From contig CADWAF010000361.1 in the NCBI GenBank assembly GCA_902984215.1, positions 1 through 10,024 of the forward strand: 10,024 nucleotides of DNA, given 5' to 3'. The translations under genes and the position numbers were made by a program. The notes beneath the pieces are model-generated. The model was not told the DNA's origin. It searched no databases and saw only the letters and a list, made by a program, of their open reading frames with translations. Positions 1 to 6,618 of this stretch are shown here, piece after piece. The stretch comes from Willaertia magna. Its lineage: Eukaryota > Heterolobosea > Eutetramitea > Acrasida > Naegleriidae. Positions within the stretch are counted from its first letter, which is position 1; each line of letters begins with the position of its first letter.

Positions 1-1
1 T

Positions 2-286
2 CTCGCTTTATCTTCATCTGGAAAGGTTTTTCAATGGGGAACACCAACCTTGCTTAGTGGAATGGGCTGTGAAACATCTTATGCTGCCTCAGAAATGCAA
101 TCTTCAACTACACCATTTAGATTTCTTGGAAATGACATTGAAAATCATAAAATTATTGATATTTATTGTGGTGGTGCTACAAGTGTTGCAGTTAGTGAAA
201 CTGGAGTGGCTTTTGGTTGGGGAAGAAGTCAGTTATTTGGTACTGGTACTACTGCTGCAGTTCCAACAAAATTAACTCTTCCTTAA
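2..286 (+). CDS. RCC1-repeat protein, C-terminal end (5' partial)
   Basis: The frame is open from the window edge to a TAA at 284-286, giving the last 94 residues; the start lies outside. Two RCC1-type blade pieces are visible. The first opens with SGKVFQWG. The second reads IIDIYCGGATSVAVSETG followed by VAFGWGRSQLFGTG, which is the usual pattern of a Cys/Gly-Gly, an AV-x-E-x-G-x-hydrophobic-x-W-G motif and a downstream G-x-G. RCC1 repeats build seven-bladed propellers, used in Ran exchange factors, HERC-type ubiquitin ligases and many other scaffolds. The visible tail has no extra domain after the last blade, so the protein ends on its propeller. Which RCC1 subfamily this is cannot be told from the fragment. 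The gene is convergent with the next one, with only 47 nt between the stops. Confidence 0.8.
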   Translation, partial: LALSSSGKVFQWGTPTLLSGMGCETSYAASEMQSSTTPFRFLGNDIENHKIIDIYCGGATSVAVSETGVAFGWGRSQLFGTGTTAAVPTKLTLP

Positions 287-296
287 ATTGTTTTTT

Positions 297-302
297 AATA
301 AA
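297..302 (+). terminator. Canonical polyadenylation hexamer for the RCC1 gene
   Basis: AATAAA lies 10 nt after the RCC1-gene stop codon, in a short convergent spacer. The next gene's stop on the other strand is at 334, so the two 3' UTRs must be very short or overlap. The hexamer is common by chance in AT-rich DNA, so this is only suggestive. Confidence 0.35.
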
Positions 303-333
303 AAGGATTATTCAACAACAATCAAACTGAATG

Positions 334-831
334 TTAATTCTCTTCTTCATAATCTTCATCCAAAAACTGTTCTTCATGTTCCTCTACAGTTTCATCTATA
401 TAAGGTAAAAGAATATGTTTATGAAAATGTTCTTCATGTGCCTCATGTAATTTATCTTCCATTTCATTAATTTTTAAATGTATTTGTTTTACTTGTTCAT
501 TACATAATGCTCCCATTTGTTTCGCTCTATTAACTCTATCATGAATTCTTTGAAATAATTCTAATCTATGTCTATCCATCTGTTTAATTAACAGATCGTG
601 TTGCGTTAAAATTTCAATATTTGATTTATTTACAGATTTATTGTTAAGGTTGTTATTATTAGTATTCATTGAAGTATTTAAGGGACTATTCTTGTTAGGC
701 GAACTGCTACTATGATACATAAAAGAAGAAGAACTATTCAAACCATTCATTGAGGCAAACATCTTATTCTTCATTGTAGATTGTGGGCTAGATGTTTGAA
801 ATTCCTTCTCCATTGAAGATGTTATATTCAT
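334..831 (-). CDS. Unidentified 165-residue coiled-coil protein
   Basis: This is an intact ORF with an A-rich leader directly before the ATG and a TAA stop. I do not recognise the family. Residues 1-70 are low complexity, rich in Ser, Asn and Met, and probably disordered. Residues about 73-135 are charged and heptad-like: they start near IEILTQHDLLIKQMDRHRL, continue through RIHDRVNRAKQMG, and run to the stretch with LKINEMEDKLHEAHEEHFH. This predicts one or two coiled-coil helices. The end is strongly acidic (residues about 147-165, many Glu/Asp). It sits 65 nt downstream of POC1 on the same strand. Both proteins share a disordered region, a coiled coil and an acidic tail, but I see no direct homology. 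A role as a small structural or complex subunit would fit, but that is inference. No intron is needed. Confidence 0.7.
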   Translation of the reverse strand: MNITSSMEKEFQTSSPQSTMKNKMFASMNGLNSSSSFMYHSSSSPNKNSPLNTSMNTNNNNLNNKSVNKSNIEILTQHDLLIKQMDRHRLELFQRIHDRVNRAKQMGALCNEQVKQIHLKINEMEDKLHEAHEEHFHKHILLPYIDETVEEHEEQFLDEDYEEEN

Positions 832-852
832 TTATTTTTTTGTTTTAAGAAA

Positions 853-866
853 TTTACAAATGTAAA
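853..866. repeat. 14-bp dyad between POC1 and the coiled-coil gene
   Basis: TTTACA-AA-TGTAAA is a perfect inverted repeat in the 65-nt spacer between two genes on the minus strand. It could be a factor-binding site for the downstream gene or part of the POC1 3' end. At this base composition it may also be chance. Confidence 0.3.
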
Positions 867-896
867 CTAACCGCTTTGTCTTTTTTGTTGTGCTTA

Positions 897-2895
897 TTAT
901 TGTTCTTCTTGATTTGTTTCTTCTTCTTCTTCCTCTTGTTCTTCATATTCTTCTAATTTCATGGATTGTCGTAGTAAGGCTGAGGAGGAAGTTTGTGTTA
1001 GTGCAGTTGTTGGTATTATATTCACATTTTCTTTTTGTCGTTGTTGTTGAGTAGAGCTTAATAACAAATTCGTATTATTTGAAGTAGTATGAATTTCTTC
1101 TTCCTCTCTAATAGTATATGGAGAAGGATGATTAGGTGAAGATAACTTAGAGGATGGTGTGGATCTAGATGAAATTCTTGAGGTTGAGGATGGCGTTGGA
1201 GAAAAAATTGGAGTAACTACAGGTGGTTGTTGATTCGTTGAGGAATTTTCTGATGGAGGTGCAGTACTTATCAAAACGTTAGAATTAACTACATGTGAAG
1301 AGGCAACGTGATTGGCCAGCTCCATTTGTATTATTTTCTTTTGATTAATTTCTAACTTTGTTAACTTGTGCTCTGTCAATGTTAGTCTATCTTCCATAAC
1401 CTTTACAGTTTGCGTTAAAATGTCTAATTGTCTAATTATTTGTTCTAAAGTATTAGATAAAGATGGAGGTAATTGATCTGTTTGTAAAGGTGGTGGATGA
1501 AAACTACTTTGTTGAAAATAAGGATTTCTTGTAGGTAAAGGCTGCTTTTGCATTATTGTAGGTTGTTGGGTTAAATTGTTGGATGGATTAATTTGAGATG
1601 AATAATTAGAAAAATTCTTAGAAGAAGAGGTTTGATTATTAAGACTGACACTCTTGTTAGATGGTTGTGTATCTCTAGTAAAAAGTGGATGAGGTGTTGG
1701 ATTAGGTGGTATAAACATTTGTGGTTTCTCTTCTTCAACTTGTTGAAATAACTTCTCAGCCTCTTGTTCTTCTTCAAGTGGAGCTAATTGACTTTTAGAA
1801 TTAGGATTTGTAACTACATTTTCAAATAATTGAGCACCTAAAGATTTATCAAAATTTGTCTTCCAGACCATTACTAAATTATCAGCGCCTCCACTAGCAA
1901 AGAAATCTCTAAATTAATGTTAGGTAACAAAACAATTTTAAGGATGAACAAAATAAAATATTCACTTACCCTAAAGGAGAAAATTTAACTGCTGTTGTTG
2001 GACTACTATGTCCAGCAACTGTATAGAATAATCTTCCCTCTCTTGTATCCCAAATCTTCATTGTATTATCAGTACTACCACTAATTAAGAAATCACCACT
2101 TGGATGATAACTTATTTGATTTACAATATCTGTATGTCCAGTAAAGTGTTGTAACAACTTTTTAGCAAGTCTTACATCCCATACCTTAATAGTTTTATCT
2201 GCACTACATGAAGCTAAACAATTACCATCTGGAGAGAAATGTACATCATTAATATTATCTGTATGATCTGTTAATGTAATTATATTCTTATTAGATTTTA
2301 CATCCCACAATTTAACTGTTTTATCGTCACTTCCACTAACAATCAATCTTTCATCTGGAGAGAAAGCAGTGGCCCTAACCCAATTGGAATGTCCAGAAAA
2401 AACTTGTAAAAATGTTTGATTCGTTAGAGACCACAACTAAAAAGAAATATATTTGTAAATTAACATATCAGTCAATATTACTTTACAATCGTAAAAAATT
2501 CTTACCTTAATTGTTTTATCATCAGAAGAAGATAATAATCGTTTTCCATCTAATGTAAAATGTACACTTCTTACAGTATTTGTATGTCCTCTAATGGCAG
2601 TTGATTTTCCTTCAATTGTTGGTTGCCAAATTCTAATGGTTTTATCTTTTGCTCCTGTAGCAACTAATTTACCTGTTAAAGGTGAAAATTCAACACACAT
2701 AACACCACCCTTTTCATGTTTTAAATATTTATATGATCTCAAGTTAGGTTTAAAATTCCAAATAAATAAAGTTGAATCCATTCCTACAGATGCCATTCTT
2801 TTCATAGTAGGACAAAAACTTAAACTTGTTATTGTACCATGATGTCCTCTATAAGTTCTTTCTAAGGTAGGATCTTCACTTTCATCATAATTCAT
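897..2895 (-). CDS. POC1: POC1 centriolar WD40 protein (three exons, 622 aa)
   Basis: POC1 is a core centriole/basal-body protein that stabilises triplet microtubules and supports centriole assembly. Exons are 2895-2506, 2436-1970 and 1908-897; both joins keep the frame and rebuild WD repeats (DKTIK|LWSL and FSPLG|DFFASGG). Residues about 1-301 hold seven WD40 repeats with clear GH and WD-type ends, for example [13 protein letters not shown] and [12 protein letters not shown]. Residues about 439-480 carry the POC1 signature helix, [20 protein letters not shown] followed by LTLTEHKL, which separates POC1 from other WD40 proteins. The linker (about 302-438) and the tail (about 483-622) are Pro/Ser/Thr/Asn/Gln rich, ending in a Glu-rich acidic stretch. 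From memory human POC1A/B are about 400-480 aa, so this protein is longer, mainly in linker and tail. The start is supported by nine As before the ATG and by the position of the first WD repeat. Confidence 0.95.
1909..1969 (-). other. POC1 intron 2 (61 nt)
   Basis: The donor is GTAAGT and the acceptor ATTTAG, phase 2. Splicing joins the first two bases of a Gly codon to the exon-3 base and gives [15 protein letters not shown], completing the seventh WD40 blade. A stop follows within four nucleotides of the donor if it is retained. Confidence 0.93.
2437..2505 (-). other. POC1 intron 1 (69 nt)
   Basis: On the minus strand it runs from GTAAGA to TTTTTAG. Removing it joins DKTIK to LWSLT at phase 0 and restores a WD40 repeat; reading through it meets a stop after 22 more residues. 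The strong GTAAG donor and T-rich acceptor give the splice pattern of this genome. Confidence 0.93.
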
Positions 2896-2933
2896 TTTTT
2901 TTTTGTATTTTAAAAAATGAATTTGTAAACGAA

Positions 2934-2944
2934 TTTTGGCGGGA
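2934..2944. promoter_or_regulatory. E2F-like motif near the POC1 start
   Basis: TTTTGGCGGGA fits the E2F/DP consensus TTTSSCGC-type/TTTGGCGGGA. It is 39 nt upstream of the POC1 ATG. E2F control of centriole genes is known in other eukaryotes; that it applies here is inference. Confidence 0.4.
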
Positions 2945-3140
2945 TAAAGTTGGTAATCCTAACTCTTATCGGAATGATGATGATAAACAACAAAAAGTTT
3001 ACTGAAACATAATTTAATAAACATAATTAAGTATCATGATTTAAATGTTTAGAATTCCTCATCTCTAAATTAAATCAATGGGTTAGCTACTTCTAAAGTA
3101 AATACCACTCATTGAAAGCATTCATTTGTCTTTGGTTCAT

Positions 3141-3151
3141 TTTTTCCCGCC
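3141..3151. promoter_or_regulatory. E2F-like motif upstream of the 1002-aa gene
   Basis: TTTTTCCCGCC is the opposite orientation of the same core seen at 2934-2944. Two copies in 400 nt of otherwise AT-rich spacer raise the chance that they are functional. They could serve both divergent genes. Confidence 0.4.
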
Positions 3152-3253
3152 TTTCAATTTTTTTCTTCTTTCCAGTTCTGAAAGGAAGGCTAACAATGTT
3201 TAATTACAAAAAACTTACATACAAAAAAAATAGCCCAACAACACTGTTTACCT

Positions 3254-3265
3254 TTGACCCGTCAA
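3254..3265. promoter_or_regulatory. 12-bp dyad just before the 1002-aa gene
   Basis: TTGAC-CC-GTCAA is a perfect 5-bp inverted repeat with a 2-bp centre, ending 25 nt before the ATG. It could be a binding site in the promoter or 5' UTR. The function is unknown. Confidence 0.25.
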
Positions 3266-3290
3266 CTACAAAGAAAAAGGCTTTCACGGA

Positions 3291-6200
3291 ATGTCGTCTC
3301 AACAACCGGAAGATAAAAACTTTTCCAATATCCTTTCAATGGTAGAAATCTTTATACAAGATAACGATAGACAATTATTAGCAAAAATAATTAGAGAAGT
3401 ATCAAGTCAAAGTTATGAATTAAATAAAAAACTATCGGATTATTGTTTATTAGAATTTAAAGAAAAAGTTCAACAAATGGAAATTACAAATGAATTTCAA
3501 GAAGGTTCTATTCGTTATATAATTTTAGTTATTGCAATTTGGAGAAAAGTTTTAAGTCAATTAGGAAAAGCTAATTTTCATACAAAAGATGAATTAATTG
3601 AATATATTGGAATAGATGTTTTTATACAAATTATTCATACATGTTCTATAACTAATAATTATATTATAAATAATAATAATAATAAATTAAATTTAGATAT
3701 TTTAATTAATTGTTTAAAATATGTTAAAGCTATTTTAGATATTTTATTAACTTTTAAAATACCATTTATTACAATGAATAATATTTTTGAAATACATCAA
3801 TATTTAATGAATTTTTTTGAAAATGTTGGTTTTTTACATAGTAATAATGAAAATAATAATTTGGAAAATAAAATTGATGATGAAAAAATTGAAAAAGGTT
3901 TAGAAGAGATTATGGATGTTTATTTTAAAATTTTAAAAGAAAGTTTTGTAAATTTTACTTCAATAGATGATATTACAAAATTTATTTTATTATGTAAATC
4001 TTTATATCAATATGGTTTAACAGATTTTGATGATTTTTTAAATACTTGTATTTATCTATTATGTGATATTACAACATGTAAAGAAATGGTTATAAATTTT
4101 ATAAAAAATAATGTAAGAAAATTAACGAATAACAATAGTAACACGAATATAAATGCTACAAATAATATGGCTTCATCGCCTTTAGATATTATTAAAGAAA
4201 TGATTACAAAAACATTTGAAATGATTCAAACCAATCAACAAATTGCTAAAACTATTAGAAAATCTTTACCTGTATTAAAGAATATTATTTTAAATTTTAA
4301 AGAAATTTTAATTTACGAAGATATTATTTTAAATAGTTTAATTTTAATTAAATCAAAATTATTTCAATTAATTGGAAAAACAGATGACTCAAAAATTGAA
4401 AGTTATTTAAGATCTTGTGATGAAATCTTTTTAGAAATGCTTTCTTCAAATAATAACTTGTCAATAGATCAACTAGTTGAAAAATCTTTAAAAATTACAA
4501 TGAATAATACAGTACCATCACCAAATACTAATTCTTTTGGAAATAATAAGAATTTAACAAGTATAAATGATAGCAATATAACTGACGTATTATTAACAAA
4601 TACTTGTAAATTAAGTTATTTATCTTTTATTCTTTCTAAAGGAAAAGATAATAATTTTAAATATTTTGAATTATTTCTTAAACAATTACGTCAAGTAAAT
4701 GCTATTGACCCAATAATATTTTTAATGAATAACACATATGGAACGACAGATGGATCATTGTATTTTTATACATTTAAACAAATATGTCAATATTTAGTAC
4801 AAAATATTTACAATGCCACAACGAGTACTCAAATTCAAATTTTGTTATGGAAAGAACTTTTTGATTTATCAATAACACCAATTTGTAAAACATTTATAAT
4901 TGATTGTATTGCTTTTTTATTTAATAATAATGAAAATTGTAAAGTATTTTATTTAGAATTTTTAAAGGAAATTATTACAACAATTGTAAATAATTTATTT
5001 TTCTCACCTAAAGATTTACAATTAAATAGTGAAGAAGAAAATGTTGAATGGAAAATAATAGAAGTAATAATAAGACCTTTATTGTCAAAGTTAGAAATTG
5101 ATGATATTACAAGTATTATTCCAGTTAATCTTTCATCTATAAATAACAATAACAATAATTTATATGATCAATGTATTGCCTATTGCACATGTTTACCATC
5201 TATTTTATTTACAATGTATTCTCCTACTTTAATAGGAAAAGAAGCTTCTATTTTATTAAATTATTGTTTAAAAACATTGAAGAATATTAAGAGCATGTCC
5301 AATTCACCATCCCCAACAACAAACAATGATACTTCCAATAGCATTGATATTAACAATAACAACTTTACTTTGGCCTACGTTCTCTTTTTAAAACATTTAT
5401 TTCACTTAGAAAATGCAAAGAAAATTCAAAAGAAACTATTTAAAGAAATGTTTTCAATTTTATTATATTCAAAAGCAAATAACTATTTTACAGAAAAATA
5501 TATTGAAGAAGCAATTCAAAGTATTACAATTCTTTTACCTTTACTTTTACAACAACCATCAAGTGAAGATGAAAGCGTACTTATTGAACTATTAAATAAT
5601 ATTACAAAATATTTTATAAATAGATCAGATAATATAAATATAACAATAGCTAATTTATTAAATGTTTTAATGAATGGTTTATCAATAAGTTATAGTAACA
5701 ATAATTTAAAGGAAGAATTAATAGATGAAATTATTACAATTTATAAAACTTTAATTCTTTCAACTAGTAGTAATCAACAAACAATGAATTATACAAATAC
5801 TTTATTACAATTAATTTATTCTTCAATAATTACTTTTTGTACAAACTTTCCAAATTTAAAATCAACTTTATTAAATAATGAATGTTTTACAACACAGAAT
5901 ATCTATAATCATTTAACACAAGAATATATCCCTTACGTCAATTCAAAACTTCAAAATACAATGGAAGATGATGAAGTAATTATAAAGAAAGGATTATTAA
6001 ATAATGAATCAAATCAAATAATACAAAATGAATTAAATAATTTAACAAATAAAAGAAAAAGAGAAGTTCAAAACTATATTGTGAATATTCCAAAAGTGAA
6101 GAGTAAAATAAAAACAATTACAACACAAAGTATTGTAGATCAAGTAATTTATTTAAAAACAAATTTAAATGAAATGAATAGTAATAATAGTACAACAACA

Positions 6201-6299
6201 AGTGGTAATAATAATAACAATCAAAGAGATGTTGTATTAAGACAATTACAACCACATTTAAAAGAAATTATGGATATGTATTCTCGATTATATAAATAA
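3291..6299 (+). CDS. Unidentified 1002-residue helical, Asn-rich protein
   Basis: This single intact ORF has no intron and no match I can name. Almost the whole chain is amphipathic helix-like, with Leu/Ile-rich blocks such as LPVLKNIILNFKEILIYEDI and ELLNNITKYFINRSDNINI. They are separated by short Asn/Ser runs near residues 123-130, 276-290, 410-425, 620-630 and 675-690. This resembles a HEAT/ARM-type solenoid or a large scaffold subunit. I see no signal peptide, membrane segment or catalytic motif. A basic KRKR cluster near residue 921 could be a nuclear localisation signal. Codon use is extremely AT-rich, more so than in POC1. The ATG is the first in frame; it lacks the A-rich leader of neighbouring genes, and a second Met at residue 17 (MVEIFIQDNDRQ) is an alternative. 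Transcription and importin-type scaffolds were considered, but no signature supports them. Confidence 0.85.
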   Translation: MSSQQPEDKNFSNILSMVEIFIQDNDRQLLAKIIREVSSQSYELNKKLSDYCLLEFKEKVQQMEITNEFQEGSIRYIILVIAIWRKVLSQLGKANFHTKDELIEYIGIDVFIQIIHTCSITNNYIINNNNNKLNLDILINCLKYVKAILDILLTFKIPFITMNNIFEIHQYLMNFFENVGFLHSNNENNNLENKIDDEKIEKGLEEIMDVYFKILKESFVNFTSIDDITKFILLCKSLYQYGLTDFDDFLNTCIYLLCDITTCKEMVINFIKNNVRKLTNNNSNTNINATNNMASSPLDIIKEMITKTFEMIQTNQQIAKTIRKSLPVLKNIILNFKEILIYEDIILNSLILIKSKLFQLIGKTDDSKIESYLRSCDEIFLEMLSSNNNLSIDQLVEKSLKITMNNTVPSPNTNSFGNNKNLTSINDSNITDVLLTNTCKLSYLSFILSKGKDNNFKYFELFLKQLRQVNAIDPIIFLMNNTYGTTDGSLYFYTFKQICQYLVQNIYNATTSTQIQILLWKELFDLSITPICKTFIIDCIAFLFNNNENCKVFYLEFLKEIITTIVNNLFFSPKDLQLNSEEENVEWKIIEVIIRPLLSKLEIDDITSIIPVNLSSINNNNNNLYDQCIAYCTCLPSILFTMYSPTLIGKEASILLNYCLKTLKNIKSMSNSPSPTTNNDTSNSIDINNNNFTLAYVLFLKHLFHLENAKKIQKKLFKEMFSILLYSKANNYFTEKYIEEAIQSITILLPLLLQQPSSEDESVLIELLNNITKYFINRSDNINITIANLLNVLMNGLSISYSNNNLKEELIDEIITIYKTLILSTSSNQQTMNYTNTLLQLIYSSIITFCTNFPNLKSTLLNNECFTTQNIYNHLTQEYIPYVNSKLQNTMEDDEVIIKKGLLNNESNQIIQNELNNLTNKRKREVQNYIVNIPKVKSKIKTITTQSIVDQVIYLKTNLNEMNSNNSTTTSGNNNNNQRDVVLRQLQPHLKEIMDMYSRLYK

Positions 6300-6391
6300 T
6301 TATTAATACTTCCCAAAGCAATATACGTTCTTATTTTAATAAGTGGATCTTGCCACCCAAACAAAATAATTTAAATAAGCACAAACCTCTC

Positions 6392-6409
6392 TTGCCTTAC
6401 TTGCCTTAC
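6392..6409. repeat. Two tandem 9-bp units in a convergent spacer
   Basis: TTGCCTTAC occurs twice back to back. It lies in the 181-nt spacer between the 1002-aa gene and the UBA-like ORF. No function is suggested; the length is typical of slippage. Confidence 0.6.
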
Positions 6410-6480
6410 TATGACAATTTATTAAATTAAAAGAATATGACAAGGTTGAAGAGGAAAAAGATTTATAGTTTTTGGATAAT

Positions 6481-6618
6481 CTATTTTTTATTGGAATAGT
6501 AAAGAACAATTGCTTCATTAACATTTCCATTCGATTTTTTGACACATTCAATTAATTGTTCGTCAATTTCAAACCCCAGTTTTACCAATTCATCCAAAAT
6601 TGCTTTCAAATTATGCAT
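6481..6618 (-). CDS. UBA-like domain: small ORF or last exon of the NTPase gene
   Basis: A 45-codon frame from ATG (6618-6616) to TAG (6483-6481) encodes one compact domain. It reads LDELVKLGFEIDEQLIECV followed by KKSNGNVNEAIVLYYS. This fits the ubiquitin-associated (UBA) three-helix pattern: the GF turn after helix 1, a middle helix, then the NGNVNEAI turn into helix 3. UBA domains bind ubiquitin or serve as protein contacts. The frame overlaps the end of the NTPase reading frame, which stops at 6611. Two models fit. It may be the C-terminal exon of the NTPase, joined by a candidate 52-nt intron at 6622-6673 (phase 0 on both sides). Or it is a separate micro-protein, less likely because its ATG lies inside the upstream gene. 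The ORF is too short for routine gene calling. Confidence 0.5.
   Translation of the reverse strand: MHNLKAILDELVKLGFEIDEQLIECVKKSNGNVNEAIVLYYSNKK

Larger units (their letters stand above)
2896..3290. promoter_or_regulatory. Divergent promoter region between POC1 and the 1002-aa gene
   Basis: This 395-nt spacer holds no convincing coding region; the short ORF across 3112-3345 has no domain pattern and overlaps the next gene in another frame. It must hold the promoters of both divergent genes. GC-containing islands stand out in AT-rich DNA: TTTTGGCGGGA at 2934-2944, 39 nt upstream of the POC1 ATG, and TTTTTCCCGCC at 3141-3151, about 140 nt upstream of the other ATG. Both match the E2F/DP type core. 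A dyad TTGAC-CC-GTCAA lies at 3254-3265. No clear TATA box can be singled out in such DNA. Confidence 0.55.

Noticed and set aside
3112..3345. 77-codon plus-strand ORF in the POC1 divergent spacer
   Set aside because: Low-complexity Phe/Lys-rich sequence overlapping the 1002-aa gene in another frame; the region is better explained as promoter and 5' UTR.
6336..6551. 71-codon minus-strand ORF at 6336-6551
   Set aside because: It runs across the UBA-like exon in a different frame and has no recognisable content.
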